NCBI RefSeq assembly: GCF_000143145.1
Contig: NC_014313.1
Location: forward strand, 3,472,001 to 3,536,000
Source: Hyphomicrobium denitrificans ATCC 51888
GTDB taxonomy: Bacteria > Pseudomonadota > Alphaproteobacteria > Rhizobiales > Hyphomicrobiaceae
Direction of reading: 5' to 3'
DNA length: 64,000 bases
The notes below the pieces were generated by a model. That model did not search any database. It was not told where the DNA came from and saw nothing but the letters and a program-made list of their open reading frames with translations. Position 1 is the stretch's first letter, and the number at the start of each line of letters is the position of its first letter. Position numbers and translations under genes: made by a program. Of the stretch, positions 53,108-63,903 are shown piece after piece.

Positions 53108-54103
53108 TTGCAATTGCGATCAATCAGCATCATCGGCGGTGGCGCGTGGGGAACAGCCCTCGCGCAGACGCTTTCGTACAACGATGCGAACGTGACGCTC
53201 TGGGCGCGTGAGCCTGAAATCGTCGAAGATATCAATGCTCGTCACGTCAATCGCGTGTTTCTGCCGGGCGTGGATCTCAACGCGTCCATCCGCGCGACGG
53301 GCGATCTCGCGAAGGTTGCGACGGCGGATGCGATCCTTGCGGTCGCTCCGGCGCAGCATTTGCGTGCCGTCCTCTCCGATCTGGCGCGGCACCTGCCTGT
53401 TGGCGTGCCAATCGTCATCTGCTCGAAGGGGATCGAGCAGGCGACAGGCAAGTTCATGGGCGACGTGCTCGAAGAGGTCGTGCCGCAGGCGACGCGCGCC
53501 GTGCTGTCCGGGCCGAGCTTTGCCGCCGACGTCGCGCGAGGATTGCCGTCGGCGCTGACGCTTGCCTGCCGCAACGAAGCGGTCGGGCGTGCGCTGACCG
53601 CGTCGCTGTCGTCCCGGCAGATGCGGCTCTATTGGTCGAGCGATGTGCTCGGCGCGGAACTTGGCGGTTCCGTCAAGAACGTGCTGGCGATTGCAGCCGG
53701 GATCGTCGAAGGGCGCGGGCTAGGGACCAGTGCGCATGCGGCGATCGTCACGCGCGGCTTCGCCGAACTGCGCCGCTTCGGAGACGTGATGGGCGCACGG
53801 CCCGAAACGCTGCTCGGCTTGTCGGGCCTCGGCGATCTCATTCTGACGTGCGGCAGCGCGCAGTCACGCAATATGTCGCTCGGACGAGGATTGGGCGAGG
53901 GGCGCACGCTTTCGGAAATCCTCGGGGGGCGCTCGGCCGTGACGGAAGGCGTCTACACGGCGGCAGCGCTCGTCGGCCTGGCGCGCAGCAAGGCTGTCGA
54001 GATGCCGATTGCGGAGGCCGTGCATGAAATCATCGAGGGGCGGCTTGGCGTCGATGAGGCGATCGCCGGACTGATGCAGCGTCCGCTCAAGGCCGAGGAC
54101 TGA
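53108..54103 (+). CDS. gpsA: Glycerol-3-phosphate dehydrogenase (NAD(P)+)
   Basis: About 331 residues. GpsA makes sn-glycerol-3-phosphate for phospholipids from dihydroxyacetone phosphate. Motifs are ISIIGGGAWGTALAQTLS (NAD(P) binding), VPIVICSKGIEQATGKFM, VLSGPSFAADVARGLPSAL, GSVKNVLAIAAGIVEG (catalytic Lys), GLSGLGDLILTC and SRNMSLGRGLGEG. The start is taken as TTG 53108, which has GGGGGA 7 bases upstream and gives the normal N-terminus; the frame is open from 53069. It follows tsaD closely. Confidence 0.95.
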   Translation: MQLRSISIIGGGAWGTALAQTLSYNDANVTLWAREPEIVEDINARHVNRVFLPGVDLNASIRATGDLAKVATADAILAVAPAQHLRAVLSDLARHLPVGVPIVICSKGIEQATGKFMGDVLEEVVPQATRAVLSGPSFAADVARGLPSALTLACRNEAVGRALTASLSSRQMRLYWSSDVLGAELGGSVKNVLAIAAGIVEGRGLGTSAHAAIVTRGFAELRRFGDVMGARPETLLGLSGLGDLILTCGSAQSRNMSLGRGLGEGRTLSEILGGRSAVTEGVYTAAALVGLARSKAVEMPIAEAVHEIIEGRLGVDEAIAGLMQRPLKAED

Positions 54104-54247
54104 CGACGTCGCGGCAGCGCCGTAACGGATGGCGACGCCTTTACCGAATCTCAAGACAGTTTCGACAATGTGGCCTCAACGGCGGCCGCGACCCTTGAGG
54201 TCCAGGCCCCACGCTGAAGAAGCGTCTCCTGTCGTGTCGCGTCCAAG

Positions 54248-54284
54248 GACCCCATGCTCGCCGAGCGTGGGGTCTTTGATTTTT
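54248..54284 (+). terminator. Intrinsic terminator after gpsA
   Basis: GACCCCATGCTC-GCC-GAGCGTGGGGTC forms a 12-bp stem with one G-T pair and a 3-base loop, followed by TTTGATTTTT. It ends the tsaD-gpsA unit about 145 bases past the gpsA stop and separates it from the EVE gene. Confidence 0.82.
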
Positions 54285-54352
54285 GGGCACGGGTTGAGCG
54301 GCCTCGCGTTTCACGCTACGCAACGCCTCGATGCTTTGCAAAGGCCCTTCGC

Positions 54353-54790
54353 ATGCCCGCTTACTGGCTATTGAAATCGGAGCCCGACGCGTTTTCGTGG
54401 GACGAGCTCGTATCGCGCGGCGCGAAGGGCGAATCCTGGGATGGCGTGCGCAACTATCAGGCGCGCAACAACATGCGCGCGATGAAGGTCGGCGATCTCG
54501 GATTCTTCTATCATTCGAATGAGGGGAAGAACGTCGTCGGTATTTGCCGCATCATCGCGCTGGCGCATCCGGAAGCGAAAGACGAAACCGGAAAATGGGA
54601 GTGCGTCGACGTTGCCGCCGTCGCACCGGTGCCGAACCCGGTGACGCTCGAAGCCATTAAAGCCAATCCGAAGCTCGACGGCATGGTGCTGGTCAACAAT
54701 TCGCGCCTCTCGGTGCAGCCGGTCTCCGCCGACGAATGGAAAGAAGTCTGCCGCATGGGCGGAGTCGAGCAGCGGAAGCTCAAGGTGTGA
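54353..54790 (+). CDS. EVE-domain protein
   Basis: A 145-residue protein that is a single EVE domain: YWLLKSEPDAFSWDELVSRG, WDGVRNYQARNNMRAMKVGD, GFFYHSNEGKNVVGICRI and LVNNSRLSVQPVSADEW. EVE domains share the PUA-like fold and bind modified bases in nucleic acid; relatives with fused nucleases take part in defence. This stand-alone form is widespread in alphaproteobacteria and probably housekeeping. Its TGA overlaps the GTG start of the next gene. Confidence 0.92.
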   Translation: MPAYWLLKSEPDAFSWDELVSRGAKGESWDGVRNYQARNNMRAMKVGDLGFFYHSNEGKNVVGICRIIALAHPEAKDETGKWECVDVAAVAPVPNPVTLEAIKANPKLDGMVLVNNSRLSVQPVSADEWKEVCRMGGVEQRKLKV

Positions 54791-55458
54791 GCAGCGAACG
54801 TCTCGATCGCGCTGACCCACAATCGCTCGCGAATTTCATCAAAGCGAATACCGAACTGCTGGCGCCGCCTCTGGTGCCGGAAATCCTGCTGCATCTGGCC
54901 GCGGAGTCGCTGCCGATCTGGCAGAAGACGGAAGAACAGCTCGGAGAAATGAACGTGCCGCCGCCCTTTTGGGCTTTCGCCTGGGCTGGCGGGCAGGCCG
55001 CGGCGCGCTATCTGCTCGACACTCCAGACATCTGCCGGGGGCTTCCCGTGCTCGACCTTGGATCAGGTTCCGGTATCTCCGCGATTGCAGCCGCCAAAAC
55101 CGGAGCGGCGCACGTTCTTGCCGCCGACATCGACGCCCTGGCCCTTGCTGCGTGCGGCCTCAACGGTAAGGCTAATAACGTTCATATCGACGTCACGGAG
55201 GTGGATCTTCTGGCGCGGTCTGGACCTAAGGAAGGCGTCGTCATCGTCGGGGATCTCTTCTATGAACGTGAGCTTGCCGACCGGGTGCTGGGCTTCATAG
55301 ATGCCGCGAAATTGGCGGGATGCACGGTCCTCATCGGCGACCCGCAACGGAGCTATTTCCCGCGCGGACGCTTCGAAAAACTCATTGAATACCAGGTGCC
55401 CGTAACGCGCGAACTCGAAGATGCGGAAATCAAGCGGACAGCCGTCTGGCGTGCCTGA
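54787..55458 (+). CDS. METTL20-like protein lysine methyltransferase (ETF-beta KMT type)
   Basis: A 223-residue class I SAM-dependent methyltransferase. FIKANTELLAPPLVPEILLH is followed by PPPFWAFAWAGGQAAARYLL, the METTL20 signature preceding motif I LDLGSGSGISAIAAA, then LAADIDALAL and GDLFYERELADRV, and FLIGDP-type (VLIGDPQRSYFP). Bacterial METTL20 methylates lysines of EtfB and, in Agrobacterium, also ribosomal L7/L12. A candidate substrate, EtfB with loop [15 protein letters not shown], is encoded at 5480-6235. The start is GTG 54787, which overlaps the EVE stop as GTGA. Methylation here would be predicted to tune ETF-dehydrogenase electron flow. Confidence 0.87.
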   Translation: MSSERLDRADPQSLANFIKANTELLAPPLVPEILLHLAAESLPIWQKTEEQLGEMNVPPPFWAFAWAGGQAAARYLLDTPDICRGLPVLDLGSGSGISAIAAAKTGAAHVLAADIDALALAACGLNGKANNVHIDVTEVDLLARSGPKEGVVIVGDLFYERELADRVLGFIDAAKLAGCTVLIGDPQRSYFPRGRFEKLIEYQVPVTRELEDAEIKRTAVWRA

Positions 55459-55570
55459 CGGTTGCGAATTTCGGTCCTACCTTCGAGCATGTTGTGGCGG
55501 GCGGATTGTCGCATCATAATGATGAAATTAATGGCCGCTTCCCAGACGGCTAGCCGGAGGAACGTTCGAA

Positions 55571-57516
<1,946 letters not shown>

Positions 57517-57520
<4 letters not shown>

Positions 57521-57738
57521 AAATCGGACGCGATGCCGCCCGTTTCCCAATCGCCGAAACGGGTCGGCTCGGGTCCTGAACGGCCGCCGACTTCGGGCGG
57601 TCGTGTTTGATTGGCGGCCTGCTGGCGGCGTGCTTCGGCCTCCGCCAGCGCCCGTTGCGCTTCCGGCGTGAGCGGCCGGGGTTCGCCATTCGACTCTGAA
57701 GCTTCGGCGTTTTTTTCTCGATCGGGATCGGTGTTCAC
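57517..57738 (-). CDS. DUF1674 protein, SDHAF4-type succinate dehydrogenase assembly factor
   Basis: A 73-residue protein ending with the DUF1674 signature [20 protein letters not shown] followed by SDF. Eukaryotic SDHAF4 binds flavinylated SdhA before complex II assembly, and bacterial relatives are thought to act likewise. The N-terminal half is charged and helical ([20 protein letters not shown]). Its stop is 4 bases inside the acs end region on the opposite strand, so the two converge with overlap. No sdh genes are in the window. Confidence 0.88.
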
Positions 57739-57871
57739 GACAGCGGCACCTTGATTTATGGCCGGAGGGCGGCTCCTTCAGGTCTTTATACGATCTTGAC
57801 GGGACCATATATATGCTGCGGTCGGCCGCATGATGGCCGGTGGTCGCTTATGGGATCCGTCACGAATGCCG

Positions 57872-58864
57872 ATGAACTATGCCAGGACAGCGCTTCTTCT
57901 CGCTGTGCTCACCGCGATTTTCGTGGCGCTCGGCGCTGCCGTCGGCGGTAAGTCCGGTCTGGTCTTCGCCTTCTTCGCAGCGATGGTCATGAACGCGTTC
58001 AGCCTGTGGAAGTCCGACACGGCCGTGTTGCGCATGTTCAATGCGCAGGAAGTCGACGACAGGTCGGCGCCCGAATACGTGCAGCTCGTTCGTGATCTCG
58101 CGAAACGCGCCGGACTGCCGATGCCGCGCGTCTATGTCATGAACAATCCGCAGCCCAATGCATTCGCGACCGGACGCAACCCGTCGAACGCGGCGGTCTG
58201 CGCGTCGACGGGGCTGCTCGAAACTTTGAACCGCGACGAGCTTGCGGGCGTCATGGCGCACGAGCTTTCGCACATCAAAAATCGCGATACTCTGACGATG
58301 GCTGTCGCGGCCACGATCGGCGGCGCGGTATCGATGTTTGCGCAGTACCTGCAATTCGGAATGCTGTTCGGCGGCGGACGCAGCGACGAGCGCGGCGGAC
58401 TCGGCGTCATCGGTACGCTGGCGGCGGTGATCATCGCGCCGATGGCGGCCGGCCTCGTGCAGATGGCCATCAGCCGCTCGCGCGAATATCAGGCCGATCG
58501 CATGGGTGCGATGATCTGCGGAAATCCGCTGTGGCTCGCCTCGGCACTCAGAAAGATCGACCGCTCGGCGCGGCGCGTCGAAAATCCGGAAGCGGAAGCC
58601 GTTCCGGCGGCGGCGCACATGTTCATCATCAATCCGCTCAACGGGCATGGCGTCGACAATCTTTTCTCGACGCATCCCAACGTCGAGAACCGGATCGCTG
58701 CGCTCGAGTCGATGGCCCGCGAGATGGGCGTGACGTCGGCTGCGGCGCGCGGCGAAGCCGAGCCGACAGACTGGGACGCGATGCCCAATGCGTCGGACGA
58801 CAGCCGCGGCGAAGTCTGGATCGGCGGACAGAAGTACACGAAACCTCCGAGCCCGTGGGGTTGA
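57872..58864 (+). CDS. htpX: Membrane protease HtpX (M48)
   Basis: A 330-residue zinc metalloprotease of the inner membrane that degrades misfolded membrane proteins. TM segments near 5-45 ([20 protein letters not shown]), the zinc motif [13 protein letters not shown] (HExxH), further TM segments around 150-200, and [14 protein letters not shown] with the third zinc ligand (E of REYxAD). The start at 57872 gives the usual N-terminus; the frame is open further upstream. The RsmB-type gene follows with one base between stop and start. Confidence 0.95.
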   Translation: MNYARTALLLAVLTAIFVALGAAVGGKSGLVFAFFAAMVMNAFSLWKSDTAVLRMFNAQEVDDRSAPEYVQLVRDLAKRAGLPMPRVYVMNNPQPNAFATGRNPSNAAVCASTGLLETLNRDELAGVMAHELSHIKNRDTLTMAVAATIGGAVSMFAQYLQFGMLFGGGRSDERGGLGVIGTLAAVIIAPMAAGLVQMAISRSREYQADRMGAMICGNPLWLASALRKIDRSARRVENPEAEAVPAAAHMFIINPLNGHGVDNLFSTHPNVENRIAALESMAREMGVTSAAARGEAEPTDWDAMPNASDDSRGEVWIGGQKYTKPPSPWG

Positions 58865-58865
58865 C

Positions 58866-60272
58866 GTGTCGAAGGCAGTGACGAACGACCGTGGCGCCCG
58901 GTATGGCAAGCGCCCTCCAGAGCGTCAACGTAGCACGCCGAATCCGTCCGCGCCGCCGACCAGCGCGGATGGCTTGCTAGCGCGCGACGTCGCCGTTTCG
59001 GCGCTGTTCTCGGTGCTGGTCGAGAAGCGGCCGTTCGACGACGTATTTGCGAAAGCCGCCGCGGCGCGAAATCTGGCGCCACGCGATCGTGCGTTTGCGC
59101 GGCTGATCGCGACGACGGTCCTGCGCAATCGCGGCTCGCTGCAAGCCGTGCTTCGGACCTATCTCGAAAAGCCATTGCCGGAGCATCTCGGGCGGCTGGA
59201 GCAAATCCTGCTCGCAGCGGCTGCGCAGCTTTTGCTGATCAAAACGCCGCCGCACGCAGCCATATCGCTCGCGGTCGATCAGTGTCGTGCGGATCGCGTC
59301 GGCAAACGGTTCGGTAATCTCGTCAATGCCGTGTTGCGGCGGCTGAGCGAAAGCGGCAGCGGACGCCTGGCGTCGCTCGACAACGTCATGCTGACGTTTC
59401 CGGACTGGCTGATGGCTCGGTGGAGCCGCACGTATGGCGCCGCCGAGGCCCGGCAGATCGCGCGCGCTTCGCTCTCGGAGCCGTCGCTCGACATTACCGT
59501 CAAATCCGATGCCGATGCGTGGGCGTCGCGCCTCAACGGCGTTGCGTTGCCGACGGGATCGATCCGCTGCTCGCATGTCGGACGCGTCGAAGAGCTCGAC
59601 GGGTACAATGACGGCGCATGGTGGGTTCAGGACGCCGCCGCCGCGCTGCCGGTCAAGCTTCTCGGCGACGTGAGCGGGCTCTCGGCGCTCGATCTTTGCG
59701 CTGCGCCTGGCGGCAAGACGGCGCAACTTGCTGCGGGCGGCGCACGCGTCGTCGCGGTCGATAAATCGGCGGGACGATTGGCGCGGCTGCAGGAGAACTT
59801 GCAGCGCCTCGGTCTCTCGGCCGAGATTTCGGTTGCGGACGCGCAAAGCTTCAGCAGCGAGACGGCGTTCGATGTCGTGCTGCTCGATGCTCCGTGTACC
59901 GCGACGGGCACGATCCGGCGCCATCCCGATATTCTTTATCTGAAGCGTCCCGAGGATGTCGCTGCGCTTGCGGCCTTGCAGGCCAAGTTGTTGCGGCAGG
60001 CGGCGGGTCTCGTGAAGTCCGGCGGCACGCTGCTCTACTGCACGTGCTCGCTCGAACCGGAAGAAGGCGAGGAACAGATCGCGGCGTTTCTGTCCGAGCA
60101 TCGCGATTTTCGGCGGCGGCCGATCGCCCTCGATGAGACGGTCATCCCGCTGCTGTGGCGCACGGCCGATGGTGATCTCCGGACGCTTCCCTCGTATTTT
60201 TCAGAGCTTCCCGAGGGGTTTCGCGGCCTCGACGGCTTCTATGCGGCGATGCTGGTCAAGGCCGATTGTTAA
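58866..60272 (+). CDS. rsmB: RsmB/NOP-family 16S rRNA (cytosine-C5) methyltransferase
   Basis: About 468 residues. An N-terminal NusB-like RNA-binding domain (about 35-170; LLARDVAVSALFSVLVEKRP, APRDRAFARLIATTVLRNRG) precedes a SAM methyltransferase domain with LDLCAAPGGKTAQLAA (motif I), LLDAPCTATG (motif IV Cys) and LLYCTCSLEPEEGEEQI (motif VI catalytic Cys). This is the domain order of RsmB, which methylates C967 of 16S rRNA. GTG at 58866 is used; the frame opens further upstream inside htpX. The first 30 residues are basic. Confidence 0.93.
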   Translation: MSKAVTNDRGARYGKRPPERQRSTPNPSAPPTSADGLLARDVAVSALFSVLVEKRPFDDVFAKAAAARNLAPRDRAFARLIATTVLRNRGSLQAVLRTYLEKPLPEHLGRLEQILLAAAAQLLLIKTPPHAAISLAVDQCRADRVGKRFGNLVNAVLRRLSESGSGRLASLDNVMLTFPDWLMARWSRTYGAAEARQIARASLSEPSLDITVKSDADAWASRLNGVALPTGSIRCSHVGRVEELDGYNDGAWWVQDAAAALPVKLLGDVSGLSALDLCAAPGGKTAQLAAGGARVVAVDKSAGRLARLQENLQRLGLSAEISVADAQSFSSETAFDVVLLDAPCTATGTIRRHPDILYLKRPEDVAALAALQAKLLRQAAGLVKSGGTLLYCTCSLEPEEGEEQIAAFLSEHRDFRRRPIALDETVIPLLWRTADGDLRTLPSYFSELPEGFRGLDGFYAAMLVKADC

Positions 60273-60353
60273 CGGATACCTGAGCGCCGCGCCTTGTTTT
60301 CGCGCCGGTGCAAGGCTAGTTCGGAAGGCATCACGCGTCAGCCAGGGAAACGC

Positions 60354-62051
60354 ATGCCGAGCCTCAACGTCACGGAGCGTTTGAAAATACGCTCGCTGTC
60401 GGTCGAGCGGCTGCGGCGGCGGGCTTTGACGCGGACGTTGTCCTCACCGATTTTTCGCTGGCGCTATGCGGGAGCCGGCGCGGATCAGATCCTCATCGTG
60501 CCGCAGGAATTGCGTGCGGCCGATCCGAGTTTCTGGAGCGAAGTTGCGCACGGTCATTTCGGCCTCGCTTCGCAAATTGCCGATCTCAAGGGTGCGTCGC
60601 CGTTTCGCGTCAAACCTCCGAGCCCGGCCTGGGCACGCGAGCTGCACGGTTTCGGCTGGCTTCGCCATCTCGCGGCAACGGAAGAAGAGGAAGCGGCCGC
60701 TGCGGCGCGCGACCTCGTGCTCGACTGGATTTCGCTACGTAATGCGACGAGCGGGATCGCTTATGAACCGGAGATCGTCGGACGACGGCTGATTTCGTGG
60801 ATCGCGCAAGCGGGCATGCTGCTCGAAGATCTCGATGCGCGGTCTTATTCGGCGGTGATGTCCAGCATCGGTCAGCAGATCGTTACGCTCAAAGCCACGT
60901 GGCGGAGCGCGCCGGATGGAATTCCGCGACTGACCTGCCTTATCGCGCTGGTGCTTTCCGATCTCGCGGTTTCCGGTCACGACCGGCAGCTCAAGGATGC
61001 GCAAGAGTCGCTCATCGAGGAACTGCAGCGGCAAATACTGGAGGACGGCGGGCACGTGAGCCGTAGCGCCAGCGTGCTCGCAGATCTGATCCTTGATTTG
61101 CTGCCGCTCGGTCAGTGCTTCCATTCGCGCGGACGGCAACCGCCTGAAGAGATCAGTGCGTCGGTCAAGAAATCCCTGGGCTTCTTGCGCTTCATGCGTC
61201 TCGGCGACGGCATGCTGGCGCGCTTCAACGGCGTCAGCACGGGCTCGCCCGCGACGGTCGCAACCGTGCTCGGATATTCGGGAGCGGATCTCGAATTGCC
61301 GTCTGCGGCGCAGGCATCCGGTTACGCCCGTCTTGAGCGTGGAGATACGACGATCGTTGTCGATGTCGGCTCGCCGCCGCCGCTTGAAATGGCGACGGAA
61401 GCGCAAGCCGGTGCGCTTTCGTTTGAAATGTCGTCGCGGCAATATCTGGTGCTGGCGAACGGCGGCTTTCCGGGACCTGCCGATCAAAGCTGGGTGTCTG
61501 CCGCGCGCGCAACGGCGAGCCACAACACGCTCGCGCTCGCGGAAACATCGTCGTCACGCCTCGTGCGTCATCCGCAGCTCGAGGCGATGATCGGAGGAAT
61601 GCCGATCAAAGGCCCGGATAACGTGTTTTCGGCGGCCGGCGAAAAGGACGGGCAGGTCTTCATCAATACCAGCCACGATGGCTATCTGAAGCGCTTCGGG
61701 CTGATCCATTCGCGCCGTCTGTCGCTATCTGCCGACGGCAATACGCTCGAAGGCGTCGATGCACTGAGGCCGCCGAAAGGGCAGCTTCGGCTCAAGACCG
61801 ATTTACCTTACGCGATCCATTTTCATCTGCATCCCGACTGCCGCTGCACGCTCGACGAGCCGAGCCTCTGCCGCGTGAAGCTCCCTGACGGACGCATCTG
61901 GATGTTCAGCGCCAAGGGCTCGACGCTGACGATCGAGGAAAGTATTTTCTATGTCGACAGCGCGGGTCCCAGGCCGTCGCTGCAGATCGTTCTGCGCGGA
62001 ACGACGTTCGGCGAAACCGACGTTCACTGGTCGATGCGTTGCGAGCCTTGA
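60354..62051 (+). CDS. Heparinase II/III-family protein
   Basis: A 565-residue protein. The N-terminal alpha/alpha toroid region (about 30-300; WARELHGFGWLRHLAATEEE, YEPEIVGRRLISWIAQAGML) is followed by the heparinase II/III beta-sandwich (about 320-560; SGYARLERGDTTIVVDVGSP, ASHNTLALAETSSSRLVR, YLKRFGLIHSRRLSLSADGN). The family cleaves uronic-acid polysaccharides; members beside rsmB and purH are conserved in alphaproteobacteria and may act on cell-envelope or exopolysaccharide. No signal peptide is visible, which is odd for a secreted lyase. AGGGAA precedes the ATG. Confidence 0.9.
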   Translation: MPSLNVTERLKIRSLSVERLRRRALTRTLSSPIFRWRYAGAGADQILIVPQELRAADPSFWSEVAHGHFGLASQIADLKGASPFRVKPPSPAWARELHGFGWLRHLAATEEEEAAAAARDLVLDWISLRNATSGIAYEPEIVGRRLISWIAQAGMLLEDLDARSYSAVMSSIGQQIVTLKATWRSAPDGIPRLTCLIALVLSDLAVSGHDRQLKDAQESLIEELQRQILEDGGHVSRSASVLADLILDLLPLGQCFHSRGRQPPEEISASVKKSLGFLRFMRLGDGMLARFNGVSTGSPATVATVLGYSGADLELPSAAQASGYARLERGDTTIVVDVGSPPPLEMATEAQAGALSFEMSSRQYLVLANGGFPGPADQSWVSAARATASHNTLALAETSSSRLVRHPQLEAMIGGMPIKGPDNVFSAAGEKDGQVFINTSHDGYLKRFGLIHSRRLSLSADGNTLEGVDALRPPKGQLRLKTDLPYAIHFHLHPDCRCTLDEPSLCRVKLPDGRIWMFSAKGSTLTIEESIFYVDSAGPRPSLQIVLRGTTFGETDVHWSMRCEP

Positions 62052-62134
62052 GATGCTCGGCTGATCGGTCGAATTTGCAAGTATACGCGGCACAATCGCG
62101 CGTTTCACTTTGAGTAGGATGGCCTTGCGGGTGA

Positions 62135-62159
62135 GAGCGTGATAACCGCCTCTCACAAC
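62135..62159. promoter_or_regulatory. Hairpin in the purH leader
   Basis: GTGAGAG and CTCTCAC form a perfect 7-bp stem enclosing CGTGATAACCGC (about 62131-62156), ending about 18 bases before purH. It does not match the ZTP or purine riboswitch core as far as can be seen by eye. Confidence 0.3.
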
Positions 62160-62173
62160 CATGCGGGGTGACT

Positions 62174-63757
62174 ATGGCCGATCCGAAAATACGACGCGCG
62201 CTGCTCTCGGTTTCCGACAAGACGGGGCTTCTGGCCTTCGCTAAGTCATTGGCCGAGCGGGGTATTGAGATCGTATCGACCGGCGGGACGGCGTCAGCTT
62301 TGAAAGCGGCGGGACTGAACGTCATCGACGTTTCGGAATTGACCGGCTTCCCGGAAATGATGGACGGCCGGGTGAAGACGTTGCATCCGCGCGTGCATGG
62401 CGGTCTTCTCGGAATTCGCGGCAACGCCGAGCACGAAAAATCCGCGCGCGATCATGGCATCCTTCCGATCGATCTTCTGGTCGTCAATCTCTATCCGTTC
62501 GAAGCGACGGTTGCGAAGGGCGCGTCGTATGAAGATTGCGTCGAGAACATCGACGTCGGCGGTCCGGCGATGATCCGCGCGGCCGCGAAAAATCATGACA
62601 GCGTAGCGGTCATCGTCGAGACTGAAGATTATGCGCGACTGCTGACCGAGCTTTCGGAAAACGATGGTGCGACCAGCTTGGCTTTCCGCAAGGCGCTTGC
62701 AGCGAAGGCTTTCGCGCGTTCGGCTGCCTACGATGCTGCGATCAGCAATTGGTTTGCGGGTGTGCTTGAAACGCCTGCGCCGGAGTGGCGCGCGTTCGGC
62801 GGCAAGCTCGCGCAGTCGCTGCGCTATGGCGAGAACGCTCATCAGTCGGCGGCGCTGTACATTTCGGATCGTGGCCGCGCTGGCGTCGCAACGTCGCGAC
62901 AACTGCAGGGCAAGGAACTCTCGTACAACAATATCAACGACACGGATGCGGCGTTCGAACTGGTGTCGGAGTTCGATGCCAACGTTCCGGCGGTTGCGAT
63001 CATCAAGCATTCCAATCCGTGCGGCGTGGCGATCGGCGGATCGATTGTGGATGCGTATCTGAAAGCGCTGGCGTCGGATTCCGTTAGTGCATTCGGTGGC
63101 ATCGTGGCGCTCAATCAGGCGATCGACAAAAGCGCTGCTGAAGAAATCACGAAAATCTTCACCGAGGTCGTCATTGCTCCGGATGCAACCGACGAGGCGA
63201 AGGCAATTTTCGCGGCGAAGAAAAACCTGCGGCTGCTGCTGACAGGCGGGTTAGCAGAGAGCCGCGCGGCTGGTTTGCTCGTCAAGTCGGTCGCGGGCGG
63301 CTTTCTCGTGCAGACGCGCGACAACAAGAATTCCGATGATCTCGATTTGCAGGTCGTCACCAAGCGCGCCCCGTCACCCAGCGAACTTTCTGATTTGAAA
63401 TTCGCGTTCAAGGTGGCGAAGCACGTCAAGTCGAACGCCATCGTCTATGCCAAGGGCGGCGCGACGGTCGGCGTCGGCGCCGGTCAGATGAGCCGCGTCG
63501 ACTCGGCGCGCATTGCTGCTTGGAAGGCGGCGGAAGCGGCAAAGGCGCAAGGCCTGGATGCGCCGCTGACGATCGGGTCGGTGGTTGCGTCGGATGCCTT
63601 CTTTCCGTTCGCCGATGGTTTGATCACGGCTGCGGATGCGGGCGTCACGGCGGTCATTCAGCCGGGCGGCTCGATGCGCGACGATGAGGTGATCAAGGCC
63701 GCCGACGAGCGCGGCCTCGCGATGGTATTCACCGGCGTGCGCCACTTCCGGCATTGA
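62174..63757 (+). CDS. purH: Bifunctional AICAR formyltransferase/IMP cyclohydrolase
   Basis: A 527-residue enzyme that performs the last two steps of IMP synthesis. The N-terminal MGS-like cyclohydrolase domain (about 1-200) has [34 protein letters not shown] and [20 protein letters not shown]. The transformylase domain has [48 protein letters not shown] (catalytic Lys-His), and [11 protein letters not shown] near the C-terminus. ATG 62174 is preferred over a GTG two codons upstream. It is the last gene of the rsmB-heparinase-purH run typical of Rhizobiales. Confidence 0.97.
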   Translation: MADPKIRRALLSVSDKTGLLAFAKSLAERGIEIVSTGGTASALKAAGLNVIDVSELTGFPEMMDGRVKTLHPRVHGGLLGIRGNAEHEKSARDHGILPIDLLVVNLYPFEATVAKGASYEDCVENIDVGGPAMIRAAAKNHDSVAVIVETEDYARLLTELSENDGATSLAFRKALAAKAFARSAAYDAAISNWFAGVLETPAPEWRAFGGKLAQSLRYGENAHQSAALYISDRGRAGVATSRQLQGKELSYNNINDTDAAFELVSEFDANVPAVAIIKHSNPCGVAIGGSIVDAYLKALASDSVSAFGGIVALNQAIDKSAAEEITKIFTEVVIAPDATDEAKAIFAAKKNLRLLLTGGLAESRAAGLLVKSVAGGFLVQTRDNKNSDDLDLQVVTKRAPSPSELSDLKFAFKVAKHVKSNAIVYAKGGATVGVGAGQMSRVDSARIAAWKAAEAAKAQGLDAPLTIGSVVASDAFFPFADGLITAADAGVTAVIQPGGSMRDDEVIKAADERGLAMVFTGVRHFRH

Positions 63758-63783
63758 TGCTGGCTCGTACCCCCCACCCCTAA

Positions 63784-63806
63784 CCCCTCCCCGCAAGGGG
63801 GAGGGG
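63784..63806. repeat. GC-rich intergenic hairpin repeat, copy 1
   Basis: CCCCTCCCC-GCAA(G)-GGGGAGGGG followed by AACA. It lies 27 bases after the purH stop, inside a CCCCACCCCTAACCCCTCCC tract. It belongs to the dispersed CCCTCACCC/GAGGGAACA-type intergenic repeats common in alphaproteobacteria. It may double as the purH terminator, although there is no T tract. Confidence 0.7.
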
Positions 63807-63874
63807 AACAGTGGGGTTGCGCGTTGGCGGTGCCGAAGGCTGGCGCTCACGTACATGGCTGCCCCTCACCCTAA

Positions 63875-63903
63875 CCCTCTCCCCGTGAAGAACGGGGAGA
63901 GGG
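63875..63903. repeat. GC-rich intergenic hairpin repeat, copy 2
   Basis: CCCTCTCCCCGT-GAAGA-ACGGGGAGAGGG, a perfect 12-bp stem, preceded by CCCCTCACCCTAA. Same family as copy 1, with stem changes that preserve pairing. A third partial copy (GGAGGAGGGGAACA) begins near 63987 and is cut by the window end. Confidence 0.7.

Noticed and set aside
62052..62173. ZTP or purine riboswitch in the purH leader
   Set aside because: Only a 7-bp hairpin is visible; the conserved riboswitch core sequences are not found by eye.
63374..63856. 160-codon minus-strand frame at the purH 3' end
   Set aside because: Starts in the intergenic hairpin repeats and runs antisense through purH; no support.
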